Shown here in pieces: positions 1-13,062 of a stretch of 64,000 nt of DNA. Positions within the stretch are counted from its first letter, which is position 1. Each line of letters opens with the position of its first letter. The translations under genes and the position numbers were made by a program. Under the pieces are notes generated by a model that searched no databases, was not told the DNA's origin, and saw only the letters and a list, made by a program, of their open reading frames with translations. Source of the DNA: Certhia americana (Eukaryota; Chordata; Aves; Passeriformes; Certhiidae). Location: assembly GCA_018697195.1 (NCBI GenBank), contig CM031879.1, positions 25,231,660 through 25,295,659 of the forward strand, in the 5' to 3' direction.

Positions 1-948
1 TTCCCATGGAATAAAGTCAAATCTGTTTCCTGAAATTGTCACTATTTTTTGTTTAATAAGAAAGTAATTGCTATGGAGAAGAGTAGAAAATGCTCTTCGA
101 CACCATTTTTCAACTTCAGATACTTTTGTTATATAAAATAAATTAAAGCTTCATTTGAGCGTGGGCTGATGAGAATGCAAAGATAATTTTGTGCATTTCA
201 GTTTTCTCACATTTTAGCTTACCCTTTCCAGAAGAAATTAAATAAAAACTGAGTTTATATACAAGTTATTGTGGTATTATAGTTATAAGGATCTATCAAA
301 ATCACTTGTCTCAAAGATGTGTCATTATAGCAGCAGTTCACATGCAACTGTTTGCCAAAACAAACTTGAAAACATTCTGACTAGGAAAATTCTGTTCATT
401 ATAGCAGCAGTTGGAGGAATTTTCTGTAATTACTTCTCCTCCAATGATGTTTAGATTCCAAAGAGAGACTTGAAATGCTTGATAAACCTTAAAAAGAAAT
501 GACAATGTGGTTTCAAATGGTACCTTGAACATGTTTTAGGAACATGGATCAGACATCTTTTTTTTCATTTCCTGTGTTGCTTAAGACGGCTAAAAAGTGG
601 ACAAAAAATCCTTACAGAATTCTATTGATTGTGTTAAATGTTTGGGAAGTTTAAGCATGAATATGTATTTTAAAATATCATAAGTAGGATTCCACATTAA
701 ACACTTGATATTAAATGGCTTTGTTTTTTTCTTTCAAGTCTGTGCATGACAGAGACAGAGAGAAATGGGACTAATATTTTTCATTTTGTATGATGTGCTC
801 ATTTACTAGGACAAATCCTCTTTTCTCTATAGACGCACATATGGCAGAAGGAAGCAAAATAAATCTGGTTCCTCTTTGTAGAACGGAACAGGATGTGGAA
901 AGCTTATGGTAGAGTGTAAGAGGACTGAGCCTTTCACATTAGGGACAT

Positions 949-1140
949 ATGCTTGAAGGGGATCCATCTGTACTCCGTGCAGACGTGTTATCAGGGCTCT
1001 GTGACTGCACTGGGCAGGAGCCAAGGCTGCTGCTGCTGCTGTCAGGGGCTCCAGCCTCCTCCCAGCGGGGACTTGGAATGAGTGAGGCTTCTGCACCCCC
1101 TCGAGGGCTTCTTTGTCAGACCGACCTCCTTCAAATCGAT
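949..1140. other. GC-rich patch with retained CpGs and (CTG)5
   Basis: A compact block is clearly richer in G and C than its flanks. It holds several CpG dinucleotides (in ccgtgc, acgtg, gcgggg, tcgag, accgac and atcgat) and a (CTG)5 run at 1027-1041. Both strands are open for 65-89 codons, which is expected in GC-rich DNA. It could be a small regulatory element or an unrecognised decayed insertion. No product is claimed. Confidence 0.35.
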
Positions 1141-2585
1141 GTTTAGTTCACTCTGTGTTTTCACAAAATGATTTTTTAAAATTTGTCCTCAGATACTTGC
1201 TGTGAAAAAAATCAAAATATCCATTCTTGACATGAGATCAAATGCCCCCCAGGAATATATTTTCATGGGTGAATTTTGAACCTCTTCATAGTAGATAATT
1301 TTAATGGAAACTCAGGACAGAACTATTAGTTTAGTGGCAGTTGTAATATGTTTTCTGAGTGGAATAGCATGCACAGTGCAGAGCTTTAAACTCAAGTGAC
1401 AGGTAAATAGGAAAACAGGAACATTTCTTACTCTTGAACTTCTCTGTCCTTAAGCCTTTACTTAGCATGATATTATTAACACTTTATTTTAATGGAGAAT
1501 TATTGGGCTCTGGGTGAATAGAAAGATTCAAATTCAAAAAACCTAAATTGCATAAAATAGCTACTGTTCACTGACTGTAATTGTCTTTGGTCAAGGGTCT
1601 TTTGAGGTAGTTTGAATCAAATTCAAAGCACACAGTTGCTGATTAAATATAATCTTTTCATTACAGGGAGAAGGAGGTTTATGTTTCTTGTTACTAGGTC
1701 ATCTTGCTTTTATTTCATTTCCTTTCGTTTTTCTTGCCCATGTTGTCATTGTCAGACCCAAGCAATTGCTGTAGCAGAGCAGTTATAATAACACAGGAAA
1801 AGAAATTCAATCATATTTGTATGTAAACTGCAGAACTGACAAGGTTTATTTTGACTAGCTGCTTCCCTGCTGCTTTCTGGGCATTGATAATACACTTCCA
1901 TGTATTATCAGAACTGCCACAGCTGAGGTCAGTATGGATTAAACTTCACTACAGTATAGTAATAGTATGAGATTGCTCTTTCAGTGCACTGAAATAAATG
2001 TTTTCATCACTTCCTTAAATAAGTGCATTTGGTGCCTTGAAGGTAAGCAAACCCATAAAAATATCTTTAGAAGTCTTCACTGCATGTAAATATTTTCTTC
2101 TTCCTAGTGAAATATTTTTACCCTTTTATTTGCCCAGTTTCTGTCCTATGCTACTCTTAATGCCAATAAGCACAATTTTTCTCAGGGCCAAAATCATATT
2201 TCAAAATCAATTTCTTGCTGTAGAAAGAACAGCAGCTCACTATATGTGTAGTCACAATCTGTCCTACTTTCCACATGCTGTGCTCTTAGTTCAGCCTTGT
2301 TCTTCAACTAGAGTTATGGGGATTGTCTCCTGCTGTGGAACACAGACAGACACACTCCAGCCATATCCCCATTCTATATGAGTCCTAATTGCCCCAGGAA
2401 GGAAACGTGTGCCTGTGCCAGAGAAGACATCTGCATGTCACCAACTGTAGATGATCAGAGGAGCAGAACTTCAGAACCATTGCAAAGGCCACCTTTTCTA
2501 TTCTACATGTGGTGGTCAGGTTGTGTCAGTCCTAATCAGAATATGAGAAGGCATAATGAGCATACTAAATATGTCTCTGTGTCTG

Positions 2586-2623
2586 ATAATAAACCAGTTA
2601 ATAATCCAGTTAATAAACCAGTT
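2586..2623. repeat. 12-bp minisatellite, about 3 copies
   Basis: The unit 'aaccagttaata' recurs three times in tandem with single-base changes. Confidence 0.7.
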
Positions 2624-2713
2624 CTCCAAATACTGACTAGAAATAGGATACATATGGATCTACATCTGTAGTGTAGGCTGAGAAGATTGTTTCCTTTTCT
2701 GATCTTAGGAAAA

Positions 2714-2745
2714 ATTATTATACACAAAGATTATTATACACAAAG
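2714..2745. repeat. 16-bp perfect tandem duplication
   Basis: The unit attattatacacaaag occurs twice head to tail, at 2714-2729 and 2730-2745. Confidence 0.85.
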
Positions 2746-2908
2746 ATGCCCTCAATTCCTTCTTCCAGCATTGTCTGGAATTCTGTATTGGAGTAGTAAT
2801 AGCTACTCTGCTTGAGGCAGAAACCATTTTTTTCTTGTGGTTTCTTTAAATAAAAAGCATCCTGTCCTTTTTCTGCTTTTGTGGCACAAAAAAAAAATTG
2901 TTTTGCAG

Positions 2909-3030
2909 GATCCACAAGAAATGTATGTGTCTGTGTTGCTGTGGCGGTGGTGTTAATTATTGCCCAATTTTTCTTTTGTGTCCTGCACAGTCAAATCACT
3001 TCAGTGGGAGACTATAAGCCCTTCAAGCAG
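2909..3030 (+). other. Candidate cryptic exon (pseudo-exon) in IMMP2L intron
   Basis: Seen: two acceptor-like sites (ttgttttgcag ending at 2908, and a long pyrimidine tract ending gtcctgcacag at 2990) precede a donor-like CAG|gtaaaa at 3030/3031. The enclosed 122 nt, or 40 nt from the second acceptor, are open in one frame, running from upstream of the first acceptor past the donor. Translated, the segment has a hydrophobic run followed by a polar SVGDYKPFKQ-like stretch. I recognise no family. Neither length is a multiple of three, so inclusion in an IMMP2L transcript would shift the frame. It may be a chance coincidence of splice signals. Confidence 0.3.
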
Positions 3031-3710
3031 GTAAAAGCCTTTGTTTTCTGTGTTGAATGGTTTATACAGTGTTGGAAAATATTGTAAATAAGGACTAAGT
3101 GTACATTATACAAAGCAAATGGGGTTTTGGGGTAATATAATTCTATTAATTTTTTAATCTAATGGACTATACAGGAATGGTTAACTGGGTGTCAGTCATT
3201 CTGGTAGAGAAAATATATAAAAGGTGTGTCAGAATAAAAAGAATGAAGTTATTTTCTCTTTAGAATAATACTAAAGAAGTAAAAATATATATGTAGCTTA
3301 AAGATAACAAAGTTATAAACCACAGAAGTGATAGAAACTAAATCTTAATAATTTATTTTCAAGTTCTTTGGTGAATAATATTTTGCCTATTTTAGTCCTG
3401 TGAAGTCTTTAATATGTCTTGGGAACCCGGCAATTATAGTTGAACAAAATATTCAGTCACTAACTGACTCTTATTATATATTATTATTAGGAGTTTAAAA
3501 CTTAACTCTTATTCATAGCGATGATGAGAGGGAAAATGCTTACCAGTTTTGGCCTTGTAAAATTTGAAAGGAGTTGTAATTTCTTGTTTGGATGAATACT
3601 TCCATGAGCTGGCCTTCATGAATCATCAGCTTTTTAGTCTGCTTGCATGACTGCAGGAAATTTCTGATTTTTCTTTTTGCTTTTTTTTTAGCTTGTTTCC
3701 TTTTTCTCTT

Positions 3711-3738
3711 CCTTGCCCTTGCCCTTGCCCTTGCCCTT
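3711..3738. repeat. (CTTGCC)n simple repeat
   Basis: About four tandem copies of ttgccc follow a pyrimidine-rich tract. The local open frame that reads as Leu-Ala repeats is a product of this repeat. Confidence 0.85.
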
Positions 3739-4934
3739 TCCTTGTCACGTGAGACTCACAAATCATCCTTAAGCTTATTTCCTTTTACATGCAAACTATT
3801 CAGTTTAGCCTTAAATTTAATAGGAGCTTTGTATGATCCTGAGAAGTTTCTACTTTCCTATACAAGTTTGCCATCTCAGAGGGAATTCAAACAGAAATTG
3901 AAATGCAATTGTCTTTATATCTATATATTTATTAAATTAATGTAATGAGTACATGTAATACAAAATGGCATGAACACATTTGCTGAACATTTTTAGGAAT
4001 AGTGGGGTTTATCTCTCAGGTCCCCCTGTGGTTTTGCACAGTGCAGCCTAAAGCTGCCCAAATAGAACAGCTCAGATTTCACCTGGGTCAGGTATCTTTT
4101 CCAAAGAGGTGAGACCAGTATCATTATTCCCTTTCCCTTAGCAAAGGCTGTCTGTTAAGAGCTGACTAGAGAGTACCAACATGCTGATTTTTTGCTTATC
4201 TAAAGGCCCACTTAAAAATCTCTGTAGGTTATGAAAGCAGATAGGTTGACCTATCTTAGGGAGGTAGTTGAAGCCATGACTTTCACCTGAATGTTTAGAG
4301 GAAAGGAGAATGACAGAGAGCCATTGATTTAGGTATAGTGAGGTATTGAGTTTATTGTGTTAAATAAAATTTCATGCAAGTCACCTACAAGATCTGTTTA
4401 TGAATAGAGGAATCATTCTGGAAACAACTCAAATGCTATCATCACTGGAATATGTTATATTTGCCTCAGTAGTTCAAGCTACTAAAATTATTGTAGTGCT
4501 ATAATGATGCAGTGGGGTAATATGCTATATCCTTATTTCCCAAAGCTCTGGGAAGGATAGTTAACATGCAGATGTATCAAGTTCTTTATTGCCTTTTCTT
4601 TAAAATCTGGCAAAAATTTAAAAAAAAATTCAATTAGGTTATTTTTTTTTTTTTATCTTACACAGACATTCACTTAGTAATACATAACAAGTTATCCCAA
4701 GAAAAGCACTTAGTATTCCTCATTGGTATGTGAATATAATTAATAGAACTAAGCAAGTGAAAAAAATTGACATTTCAATAACTGTCCAATGCACCATAGA
4801 TTTACTAGTCTTTTATTTGCAGCTATTTTGATCAAACTTGGATCTGACAAGCATAAAAATAAATTAAGTCTATAAGTGGGAATGCTTATTATTTTATATT
4901 TGGATGCAAAGTAGTCTTGTAATAATTGCAGTCA

Positions 4935-5476
4935 CTTAGAATTGTAGAAGTATAGAATATCCTGAACTGGAAGGGACCCACAAGTATCATCAAATCCAAC
5001 TCCTGGTTCTGCACAGAACACCTCAAGAGTCACACTATGTGTCTGAGAGCCTTGCCCAAACACTTCTTGCACTCTGTCAGGCTGGTGCTGTGGCCACTGC
5101 CCTGGGGAGCCTGTTCCAGTCCCCAACCACCCTCTGTGTGAAAATTATTTCCAAATATCCAAGTTAAGCCTTCCCTGACACAACTTCAGGCCATTCTTTC
5201 AGGTCCTGTCACTAGTCACCAGAGAGAAGAGACCTGCCTTTCCTCTTCCTCTCATGAGGAAGTTGTAACTGCAGTGAGATCTCCCCTCAGTCTCCTCTTC
5301 TCCTGAAGAGAACAGACCAAGTGCCCTCAGCTGCTCCTCCTACAGATTTCTCTCAGGGCCCTTCACTGTCTTTGTAGCCCCCTTTGAATACTCTCCAATA
5401 GCTTATATTGTGGCTCCCAAAACTCCAAACAGCATTCAAGCTGGGGGCCACACCAGAACAGAGCACAGTGGGATAG
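4935..5476 (-). mobile_element. CR1 LINE, 5'-truncated, antisense
   Basis: The left end reads as the complement of a CR1 3' tail: 'atagaatatcctgaactgg', then 'aagggaccca'. It continues through the complement of the well-known CR1 3' region, including blocks equivalent to 'GAGAAGAGGAGACTGAGGGGAGA' and 'GGAACAGGCTCCCC'. The element therefore lies on the minus strand and keeps its 3' end, with the 5' part missing, as is usual for target-primed LINE insertion. Scattered substitutions show it is not recent. The diffuse right edge is placed near 5476. Confidence 0.92.
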
Positions 5477-8400
5477 TGAAAAACACTTTTATATGTTGAG
5501 GCTGGCTATACTTTCAATGTTTTGTATTAATCTGGTTGAAAGGTGCAACTCACATTTTAGTCATTATCTATGCGTGCTTTTTTACATCATTTCTGTGTAT
5601 ATGCAAATGTAATATTTGTAAAGGAATACTGATGTCTCTGGACACTGTATTCATTTATTCACAGCATCACCAATGTTATATCATATATATGTTTACCTTG
5701 ATCCGTTGGATGCAGCATTGAGGGTGGTTTAATTTTTTCAAGTGCTCTATTAGTAGCCTCTCTGATAGAGCAAAGAGCCTGAATACTGGTTTGGTACATG
5801 ATCTTGAAGAGGAACTATATGCAAACTTAATTCCCTTATGCAATCAGTGGGCATCTTTCAGTTAGTAGCAACTTGCCAAAGAGAACATAATGGCAGAGGC
5901 TGTGTTCAGGTGTCCATGTGTCATCCCAATGTTACTGTGGGAGTTAAGCATTTGTAATTCTTGTTTGGTGCTGGCCAAGGAATAAAATTGTCGTCGGTCT
6001 TGCATGTCACATTAATTTGTGATAGACTGAATAAAAATAGCTGACCTATGGTAGCACATGTGTGAGCCCATACAATATATGCTACATTTTCCTAATCTGG
6101 GAAATAAAATTATGTTAATTGGGGTATACACTGTAGAAAAAGAACAGGGATGTAGTAAAGAGGTAGCTGGAGTAGGGTCAAAGATGGTAAAAAATATCCA
6201 TGCTGACAAGTGTGGGCATATCAATAGGTGATGTTGATTAGAATAAACAATGTGCACTGTGAGATTGATGTCTGCATATATTACATTTGTATAATTCATG
6301 TCCATTTTCTTCAGATTGAAAACTGAAATGACACATGAAGAAATATGGACATTTCAACATTAAGACTGAGCATTAGAATCTTCAATATCCAATAAAATCA
6401 CACTGAAGATAGCATCAAAAAAAAACCCCTGTTTAAATCAACATCATTTCAGAAATTACCTCTGCTAGGTTCCTAAAAACCATTATTTTACCAATGTTAC
6501 TGGTTTACTTTAGAAGAGTCATAATCATAAATGCTTACTTGTCAAGAAATAAGCAGAAATCTTAACTTGATAAACTCCAAAGAGATGTCTTCACTGATTT
6601 AAAAATGACTGATTGGGAGAGGAAATATTCTCTAATGAAAGCAGTGGGTTAACAATTTGTTTTCATAGTATATATATGACTATATACTATTTTGTTTTCC
6701 TAAAAGTCCAAGTTCAAAGTCAGGTCCAGAAGAGCACTCTTCAATTGATGTTAATTAAAATTAAAAAAAAGGCAAAAACATTAGAAGTTTGGTGAAAATA
6801 ATTATTATATTGCTGTTTATTTGTTTGCTTGAAAGCACAGGACAGATGAATAACTGCAGTTGCAGGACTGTGTTCAGATGTGCAGTGTTTATACTACTGA
6901 TGAGTGCTCATTCTCAGCAGAGATTGATTTCACTGGGCAGACAAGTATAACTGCTCATCAGTGTTGATAAAGATTTTGCAGTTTGCCAATGTGATTAGAT
7001 TACAGAAAGATACAACAGCTACCTCTGTAACTTGCAGTATGTAAGTTACTGTATCCTAAATCAGCCTGTCTAAAAATACATGGGAAGTGTACAGTGGTGA
7101 CTCAGGAGTGACAGTTGTATCTAGTTCATTATTTGTGTGTTTGCTACATGAGATGCCAGCTGTATAAAACTTACTTCCACTTCTCAAAATGGAGAATATT
7201 TTGCTGATTTTCTCTTATCTGAGAATCAAGCAGATGAACTACTATTTGATGAAATAACCAGATATTCTTCCTTAAGTTCCTGTATGAATAGAGCATTTAG
7301 AGAAGCTGAAACTGTGCTCATCAAATAGCTCTGTCTGCATTTCCGAGGAAGTGATGAGAATGAATACTATTTGGTTCTGTCACAAAGTGTGTTATCAGTA
7401 ATGTTCTGGTATTTCTAGGGCAATAGTATGAAGTTAGCTCCCCACACATGTAGGAAAAGGAGCATAATAGACTCTTTGCTTCACAAAAATCTGTCTCTGG
7501 CTATGTCCAGGATCAACATCATTTACTTCAAAAAAATCTCAAGTTTTATCCTGTAATAGGCTAGATTTTTGAGGGGTTTTTGTCTTGTTGTATATGAGAG
7601 CTCTTCATTGGAAATGAATACAACACTTGTCTAATCCCAGGCTAAATATCGTTTCTGTAATTTCTAGCATTTTCTATCCTCACTTAAATAATACTTAATA
7701 TTAATATTAAGTACTTAAATAAAGCTATAAACACTTCTTTCCACTTTTTGCTTAAATTTCTGCCCCCTAGTGTATATAATGTCATATAGTCTTCTGGTTT
7801 TACTTTGTCAGACAAACCAAATTCCAATATCTGTTTTTTTTGTGAAATTAGTGTAACTTTCAGTCTCACTGTTACCCTTCCTTGTCATGTGTTCTGAATT
7901 GCCTCAGATTGGACAGCTGGATGTGTATGTGGTATTGAAGTGGTACTTTCTGTTCTTTACTGCAAATAGGTTACACAGGTGTCTTTCACAGCTGCATCAT
8001 GGTGATGACTTGCAGTCACCTTGACAGACAATTATGACACATTTTATTCTGCTGCTTTTTTGTGCTTTTGGGATGTATGTTCATCTTGCAAAGGTGTGAA
8101 AGGAAGAACTTATTTATTTATTTGTTTGTTTGTTTGTTTATTTTTTAAAAATAGGTATTGCCTTAAAGCAGTGGCACAGTACACAAATGTAGTCCAGAAC
8201 TTATTTTAAATATCTCTTCAGTGTCTGTAGCATTGCACACAAATGACATAATTTTTAGTTTTTACTGAGAGTGCTATATGTATGTAGAACAGATTTTCCT
8301 TAAGTTATTTTTGAAGTTTTCCTGTCTTTGACTGAACAATGCTATTTTCCTTCAAATGTTCAGTTGGAGCCTGTCAGAGTCAACTGCAACCAGAACACTT

Positions 8401-8950
8401 AGATGTTGCACATGGACTGAAACCCATGACTCATCTTACAATTGGCTAGCTGAGTAACTTACTGCTTTTTAAAAGTGTGGATGCCTTTTACAATTTTCTG
8501 ATGACATACAGATGCTGGAGTAATGCTCCCAGTCTATTGAACATAGCTTTGCATTTCACCATCACCTTGTGCATGCTCCTTCAAGTAACCTGCATCCCTA
8601 ACTCCTCTCCCTCTCAATTCCTGTAACCCTGTTGCTGCCCTAGCTGAGCCCCAGGGTTTCATAAGTGACTTGCATGTGCCCTCTGTATCTTTAAAACTTT
8701 TCATCTTTTATTGTTCATATCTGAGGTGTGCGTGCTAGAGAGAGTGGCTGTAGGAAGGACCCCATCTGGGATTCCAGAAGTTTCTTTTCCTGGCATAACA
8801 GTTGTTTATAGGGAGGGAAAATCTTTGACTTTCAGAAAATTCAAACTGAGTCAGCATGCAGCCACCCAGATCACAAAACTCAAAGGTTTTTCCCCTGCTG
8901 TCCTGCCATACTCCTTTGGTACTGCATGCATGCTAACCTGATGGTTCTAT
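5477..8950. other. Intronic sequence, no recognised gene or transposon
   Basis: AT-rich unique DNA. The stretch at 6890-7060 has balanced composition and a short inverted pair (actgatgag with ctcatcagt). A (TTTA/TTTG) run lies at 8111-8142. Nothing else was identified. Confidence 0.55.
8111..8142. repeat. (TTTA)n/(TTTG)n simple repeat
   Basis: Tandem tttatttg tetranucleotides, about eight units. Confidence 0.8.
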
Positions 8951-9554
8951 TTTGAGGACCTATAAAACGTAGAGCAGCAATCTGCTTGCTGCAATATAGC
9001 AGGGACAGCGTTGACATGATCTAAGTGACAAAGTAGGACAATCATTTTTGAAGCAATATTCTGAGTGGGTATGAGTGGAACAAGATTGCATTTGCTAAGG
9101 GCAGAGAAACTGATGCTGCAGCAAATGAGACATGTGATACTGAGTGTGCAGCTGGGAGTTTTAAATGTGTGAATTTCCAGAGATAACAAAAATAGAGAAT
9201 GGAATATCTCAAAAGGAAAGGTTGTTTTGAAGAAAATACCCAAATTTTGTCCCACTTGAGGGTGAAGGAGGTAATAGACAAGGGCTGTATGGTCTTATGT
9301 TGAAACAAGGAAACAGGGCACAGCAGCATAACTGGAGAAGCAAGGATGGTTTGAGAAGATCAAGCTGTTGAACATTTTTAGGGAAGTGGTGCTTTTGGAG
9401 AAGACTTGCAGTGGGTCAGCAAGGAAATGACAAATATGTGAGGAGATTAGGAAGAAGATGATTCAATCAACATAGAAATTAAAGCTAAGACAAGAGGAGT
9501 ATGTAGAAACAAGATTTGAAAAGAGAGCTGATAATGAACAGTTGAATGGAAGTT

Positions 9555-9587
9555 CATGGATATAAGTACATGGGCATAAGTACATGG
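9555..9587. repeat. 14-bp tandem repeat, 2.4 copies
   Basis: catggatataagta is followed by catgggcataagta and then catgg. Confidence 0.7.
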
Positions 9588-9999
9588 AAGAGACAGAGGA
9601 AAGGAAAGAAAGTTATTGCTCTGTCATTCCAGAAGAAGAGCTAATGGGAACAAGAATTGATTTAGAGAAGGAGAACCTCAAGCCCATTTGGTAAGGCAAG
9701 TAAAGAAGTTATGTCTCACTGTAAGGTTCATGTCTTTAGGACTGATAAGAATTTGGAAAAAATAAAAAATGTAAATGCTTCTGGATAGCTGTCACATGGC
9801 ACAATGCAGCAGAGGTGTTGTTTAGAGGTATTACAGTATCAGGAATAAGTTGGGTGCAGAAAGGCATGTTTAGAGGAGAATGAGAGATCTAGATGTGTTC
9901 TGAAGGAGGGTTAAGAGAATGGATCACAATGTGATGGTGGAAATGTGGTGGAAACCACTGACATGTGAGTGTACTTTCGGGAGATAGGAGGTCAGCGGG

Positions 10000-10039
10000 T
10001 AGAAAGGAGAATATAAAGGACTAGAAAGGAGAATATAAA
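10000..10039. repeat. Tandem duplication with 22-bp period
   Basis: The 18-mer tagaaaggagaatataaa occurs at 10000-10017 and again at 10022-10039. Confidence 0.8.
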
Positions 10040-10516
10040 ATAGCAGAAAGAATTTAAAGTGAATCTCAGTAAAGACGTGATTTGTGCTTTTGCTGAGTAG
10101 TTGTATATTATGTTTAGCAAGAAACTTATAGATATTTTGAAATTTGCAGAAAACAGTGACATTCCATCATATTTGCATACATAATTTAACATAAAAATGT
10201 AAGGTATAAAACAATATGCAAAATGAGCACTAGGCATTGATTGGTTTTAATTATGTCAGCCTTGTGTACTGCTCTATGGAAAAGTAAAATATAATGTATG
10301 CTACCTTTATTTTGTGCCCTGGGAATAGGTTTTTTGTGAAAAATAGAAGATATTACTTCAAACTTGTTTGGGCACATTGATTAAGAAGTCAGTTCAGTTT
10401 TCCAAAGCTGAAAATAAAATATGTTGTTTACTTCATCTTAAGCAAACCTAGTTACAGTATTTGTGGTTGTATAAATGCATTTTTACCTTTGGTCAGTATT
10501 ATGTGTTCATCTTTTG

Positions 10517-10567
10517 CATTCATTCGTTCATTCATTCGTTCATTCATTCATTCATTCATTCATTCAT
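10517..10567. repeat. (ATTC)n microsatellite with GTTC variants
   Basis: About twelve tandem cattcatt units, two of them carrying cgttc. The flanking open frames reading HSFIHSFIHSF are products of this repeat. Confidence 0.95.
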
Positions 10568-11650
10568 GTTGCCTTTGCAAAATCCTGCAAGAATAGGACC
10601 TTTAACATATTTATGTGTCAAAATATTTATGAATGCAACCACCTTTCAATTTCCATCCTTTAAAAAAATACATATCCTGAGAGATATGTAGCAATCAGGG
10701 TATGGTAGAAAATAAGATGTAAGATTTTTCTCCCTGTGTTAGCAAGAGAAGCAGAATTTTTTAGTTGTTATCAACTGAAAAATAGGTGTTTCATTAGAAT
10801 GTGGGATTTCCATTGAACTATATATGCTAATGTGGGGATTTGTAGGTTACTGAAATCTAACTTGACCCCCACTCTGAGAGAGATTCCAAGAGGGACTCAG
10901 GCTATCTCCTAGCCTGGCACATGACATGGAAAAGTTGGTTATCTGTATCCACAAAAAGATACCTCTTCATTTACGTCAGAAGTCAGAATGAAGTGTTAGA
11001 CAAAGGGATTTTAGATACTGGAATAAAACGGAGTTTCTATGTAAATAAACAGACTGACAAATCAGTAACACATGAAGCCTAACTGATTGAACCCAAATCA
11101 AATGTGGCCAACTCCATTTCCTTGATTAACCACCAGAGAATTTAACAAAAATATATTTAAATCTCTTTAATCATCTCTAATTGACAGAGTTATACTTAGA
11201 AAATGTTTAAACCAGAAAATTGTTATAAATAGATATATTTAGTACATTTGGACTCCTCTTATGAAGGCTACATCTGAAATAGCACTACTATAATCACTTT
11301 GTGAACTGTATAATCTCCACTTCTGAGTGCCCAGTAATTTGACAGTTCTATTATATGAAATATGTAGTATTAGATGATATGTATCAGAATAGGTAAATGC
11401 TGCTTGTGAACTAATGTACTTACTAAATGTGATGAGCAGTTCAGGTAATAAATGACATTGTAATAGCTAATATAGTATTAATGGTGAGTATTGCTAAAGA
11501 ACCACAAATGAAAGAAAAAGTAATAAATGAGGCAAACTAGATGAAAAGACAATAATAGTCCTTTTACAAACCCATAATAACAATAAATTCTGAGTCTCAA
11601 GCCAAGTAGATTTTTGTTAGAAATGTCTATGACCAACTAAATTTTTATGG

Positions 11651-11735
11651 CATCTTAGAATATCCTGAGTCAGAAAGCTCCCACAGGAATCATCAAAGGC
11701 CAACTCATTTGTTCCCTTGAACATCACAAGTGTGG
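11651..11735 (-). mobile_element. CR1 LINE 3'-end relic, antisense
   Basis: 'ttagaatatcctgagtcagaaagctcccacaggaatcatcaaaggccaactc' is a degraded complement of the CR1 3' terminus, as compared with the element at 4935. It is short and diverged. Confidence 0.75.
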
Positions 11736-13017
11736 GTTTTCTGATTAAAATATTAGTGCTTTGGTTTATAGGTCTTAATCTTTTTCTCTTCTTTTACAAG
11801 ACAAAGAGATCAAGATGCTGAGAAATGGAAGAATAGTACTTAGATGTAATTATTCAAGAAAATTAATTTAAATTGTGTAGGAGGTAATCCTTGAGTCATC
11901 ATTGGCTTGTTTTGATGAAGATGTTGGTTCTGTGCGTAGATACATCCTTTGAAAACATCCAGAAATATACACTGTGGTAAAAAATTTAGAATTATTTTTC
12001 TTTATTTGTTACCTTTAAGTGTTTATTCCCTAATCACCAATATGATTAGTAGAGACTTATATTAAATTCATTAACAGATATTAGATGAGTAACTGAAGAA
12101 GCCATATGTTTCCCTCAATCCTTCAGAAACATAGTGTTATTAAAATAATAAAAAAATAAAAGAAACCAACACAATGGACAGCCCACAATTACTAGCTATA
12201 AACTGTTAAGGAATATATGTAGAGTTTTAGTCTGCTAAAGATGATATTTTAAAGTTGGTGAAATGGTGAAAACACCAGTGATATTTCTTAATTGTATCAG
12301 TCTTTAGATTTCTTTCACCAGAATAGTACTGCATATAAAGTAACCAGAGATCTTCGGGATAAAAATTGTTTCTGAACCCTTTGTTTAAGAAGCTTAAATA
12401 TAGAAAAAATTATATTAAAAAATTGATAGCATCTTCTTCTTTTGGTTGTGTTGTAGGACATGGCCTTAGGCCTTAATCCCAAGCAGCTCGTATTTAGGAT
12501 GTTGCAGGAATCAAATGTCTTACCAGTAGTGGTGATGGTATTCCATCAGGCCCTTTCATGTGGTTTTATCTGAAACAGACACTGCATTTGACATTCTTGT
12601 ACTCAAAATTCTAGCCTCTGCAATGTACCCAGTCTCAGGGGTATTCAAAGAACAAATAAGAAGTTACATTTCCTTTACTTCTCTGTCTAAATGTCTCTAA
12701 TATTTGTTCTTTTTAGTAAATTCACACATTAACACATTTCAGCAATTTGAATTAAGTACAGAGTAGGCTAACAGAGCTTGTTGTTTTCCTTGGTCACTAT
12801 ACATATATTAGGCATTTAACTGACTACGCATTTACAGAAAACCTTGTTGGTTTTCCTCAAAGTTTATGATAGACTGTTTCTTTGTTTTCACTTTCTTCCT
12901 GTTAGTCACCATGTTTTTTAATTTTTTAAAAAATTAATTCAATGAATTTTCATTGATTTAATCTTAAAAATTCACTTACAGCGTTTAGTGGGCATGGCCT
13001 TCTATAGGCCCTATATG

Positions 13018-13019
<2 letters not shown>

Positions 13020-13059
<40 letters not shown>
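13020..13059. repeat. (TA)20 microsatellite
   Basis: An uninterrupted TA run of about 40 bp. A direct repeat of ggcatggcct flanks it at 12991-13000 and 13084-13093. Confidence 0.95.

Positions 13060-13062
<3 letters not shown>

Larger units (their letters stand above)
1..4934. other. Intronic sequence, mostly unique
   Basis: AT-rich non-coding DNA. Listed features inside it are a GC-rich patch near 950-1140, short tandem repeats near 2.6, 2.7 and 3.7 kb, and a pseudo-exon at 2909-3030. I recognise no gene or transposon in the rest. Confidence 0.6.
8990..10040. repeat. Purine-rich block, possible decayed interspersed repeat
   Basis: The + strand is strongly biased to A and G for about a kilobase, with words such as gagtggaacaagattgcatttg and ggtgaaggaggtaa, in contrast to the neutral flanks. 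Composition and word order remind me of an old purine-rich amniote interspersed repeat, but I cannot name the family. It also contains two small tandem duplications: a 14-bp unit at 9555-9587 and a 22-bp period at 10000-10039. There is no open frame longer than about 100 codons. The alternative is a long non-coding or simply strand-asymmetric region. Confidence 0.3.

Noticed and set aside
3643..3945. Open frame with a hydrophobic Leu-Ala run that looks like a signal peptide
   Set aside because: The run comes from the (CTTGCC)n repeat and T-rich tract, and nothing downstream resembles a protein family.
10461..10691. Open frames with HSFIHSFIHSF repeats
   Set aside because: They are translation of the (ATTC)n microsatellite.
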